In this document: positions 5,612 through 5,841 of the stretch, piece by piece | How positions within the stretch are numbered: the stretch's first letter is position 1 | How the letters are laid out: each line of letters starts with the position of its first letter | DNA from: Verrucomicrobiota bacterium | GTDB taxonomy: Bacteria; Verrucomicrobiota; Verrucomicrobiia; Limisphaerales; DSYF01 | Reading direction: 5' to 3' | Length of the DNA stretch: 5,841 nt | Assembly (NCBI GenBank): GCA_025457725.1 | Contig: JALOTU010000167.1 | Coordinates: 1-5,841, forward strand | Program-made: the position numbers and the translations under genes | The notes under the pieces: generated by a model | The model's database searches: none | Seen by the model: the letters and a program-made list of their open reading frames with translations, nothing else | What the model was told of the DNA's origin: nothing

Positions 5612-5620
5612 TGAGGTTGA

Positions 5621-5649
5621 AGTATCGTCCGTCTGCCAATCCCAGACAA
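5621..5649 (-). promoter_or_regulatory. Weak candidate promoter of the short paralogue
   Basis: Minus-strand TTGTCT (5649-5644) and GATACT (5626-5621) are spaced 17 bases apart, each matching 4 of 6 consensus positions. Transcription would start about 3 bases before the ATG at 5611. This would give an essentially leaderless mRNA and would explain the missing Shine-Dalgarno site. Matches of this quality arise by chance, so this is only a candidate. Confidence 0.25.
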
Positions 5650-5774
5650 TAACCGAATCAACACCCCGCAGGCCGCTGCAGCAGTTCTCATTTTGAGACT
5701 TGGCGGGGCCATGCGCTGAGCGCGGTTGGAGGCTGAAAGCCGGCCCCAAGGGACGCCACCGGATTGTTCCTTTG

Positions 5775-5792
5775 TTGTCACACGATTGTCAC
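5775..5792. repeat. Helically phased TTGTCAC direct repeat, candidate binding site
   Basis: TTGTCAC occurs at 5775-5781 and 5786-5792, a period of 11 bp or about one helical turn, in the region upstream of the short paralogue. Same-face direct repeats are typical of tandem-binding regulators. The same heptamer also appears at 88-94 and 164-170 at the other end of the window. No regulator is identifiable. Confidence 0.3.
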
Positions 5793-5841
5793 TGTACTTT
5801 TGGGTCCCGTACCGGCATTACTGGAGGCGTGAATACGCGCG

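Noticed and set aside
5823..5841. GGAGG followed by GTG as the start of a rightward gene at the window edge
   Set aside because: The GTG begins one base after GGAGG, too close for a normal ribosome binding site, and the window ends before any frame can be assessed.

Overview
The window most likely comes from a member of the Verrucomicrobiota or a close PVC-superphylum relative. The basis is two adjacent genes whose C-terminal halves resemble the chlamydial cysteine-rich outer-membrane protein OmcB, next to an FHA/zinc-ribbon protein and a CPBP membrane protease. No rRNA, tRNA, integrase, transposase or CRISPR array is visible, so this reads as ordinary chromosome. The taxonomic call is inference from protein resemblance recalled without a database search.

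Layout. Positions 1-250 hold no convincing gene. A CPBP-family intramembrane protease lies on the minus strand (251-1201). It is divergent from a plus-strand gene (1369-1980) joining a phospho-threonine-binding FHA domain to a cysteine/histidine zinc-binding module and a basic tail. Positions 1981-2300 are non-coding but rich in short structure: a C-tract direct repeat whose opposite strand fits a G-quadruplex pattern, a compact palindrome cluster, and a foldable leader with a tmRNA-like 12-base string. A small exported protein follows (2301-2561, plus). It converges on a minus-strand pair: an OmcB-like lipoprotein with four DUF11-type repeats (2746-4323) and, upstream of it, a shorter secreted paralogue with two such repeats and a different N-terminal domain (4442-5611). 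A strong intrinsic terminator (2694-2726) ends the pair.

How the genes may work together. The two DUF11 proteins share long identical stretches and the same C-terminal signature, so they probably arose by tandem duplication. One is predicted to be lipid-anchored and the other processed by signal peptidase I, which suggests an anchored and a soluble or loosely attached version of the same cysteine-containing envelope material. The small exported protein may belong to the same envelope theme, but that rests only on proximity and its signal peptide. The lipoprotein gene has the best expression signals in the window: a near-consensus promoter, a 5' mRNA stem-loop, a strong ribosome binding site and a strong terminator. 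This fits an abundant structural protein. No link between the CPBP or FHA genes and the envelope pair can be shown from sequence.
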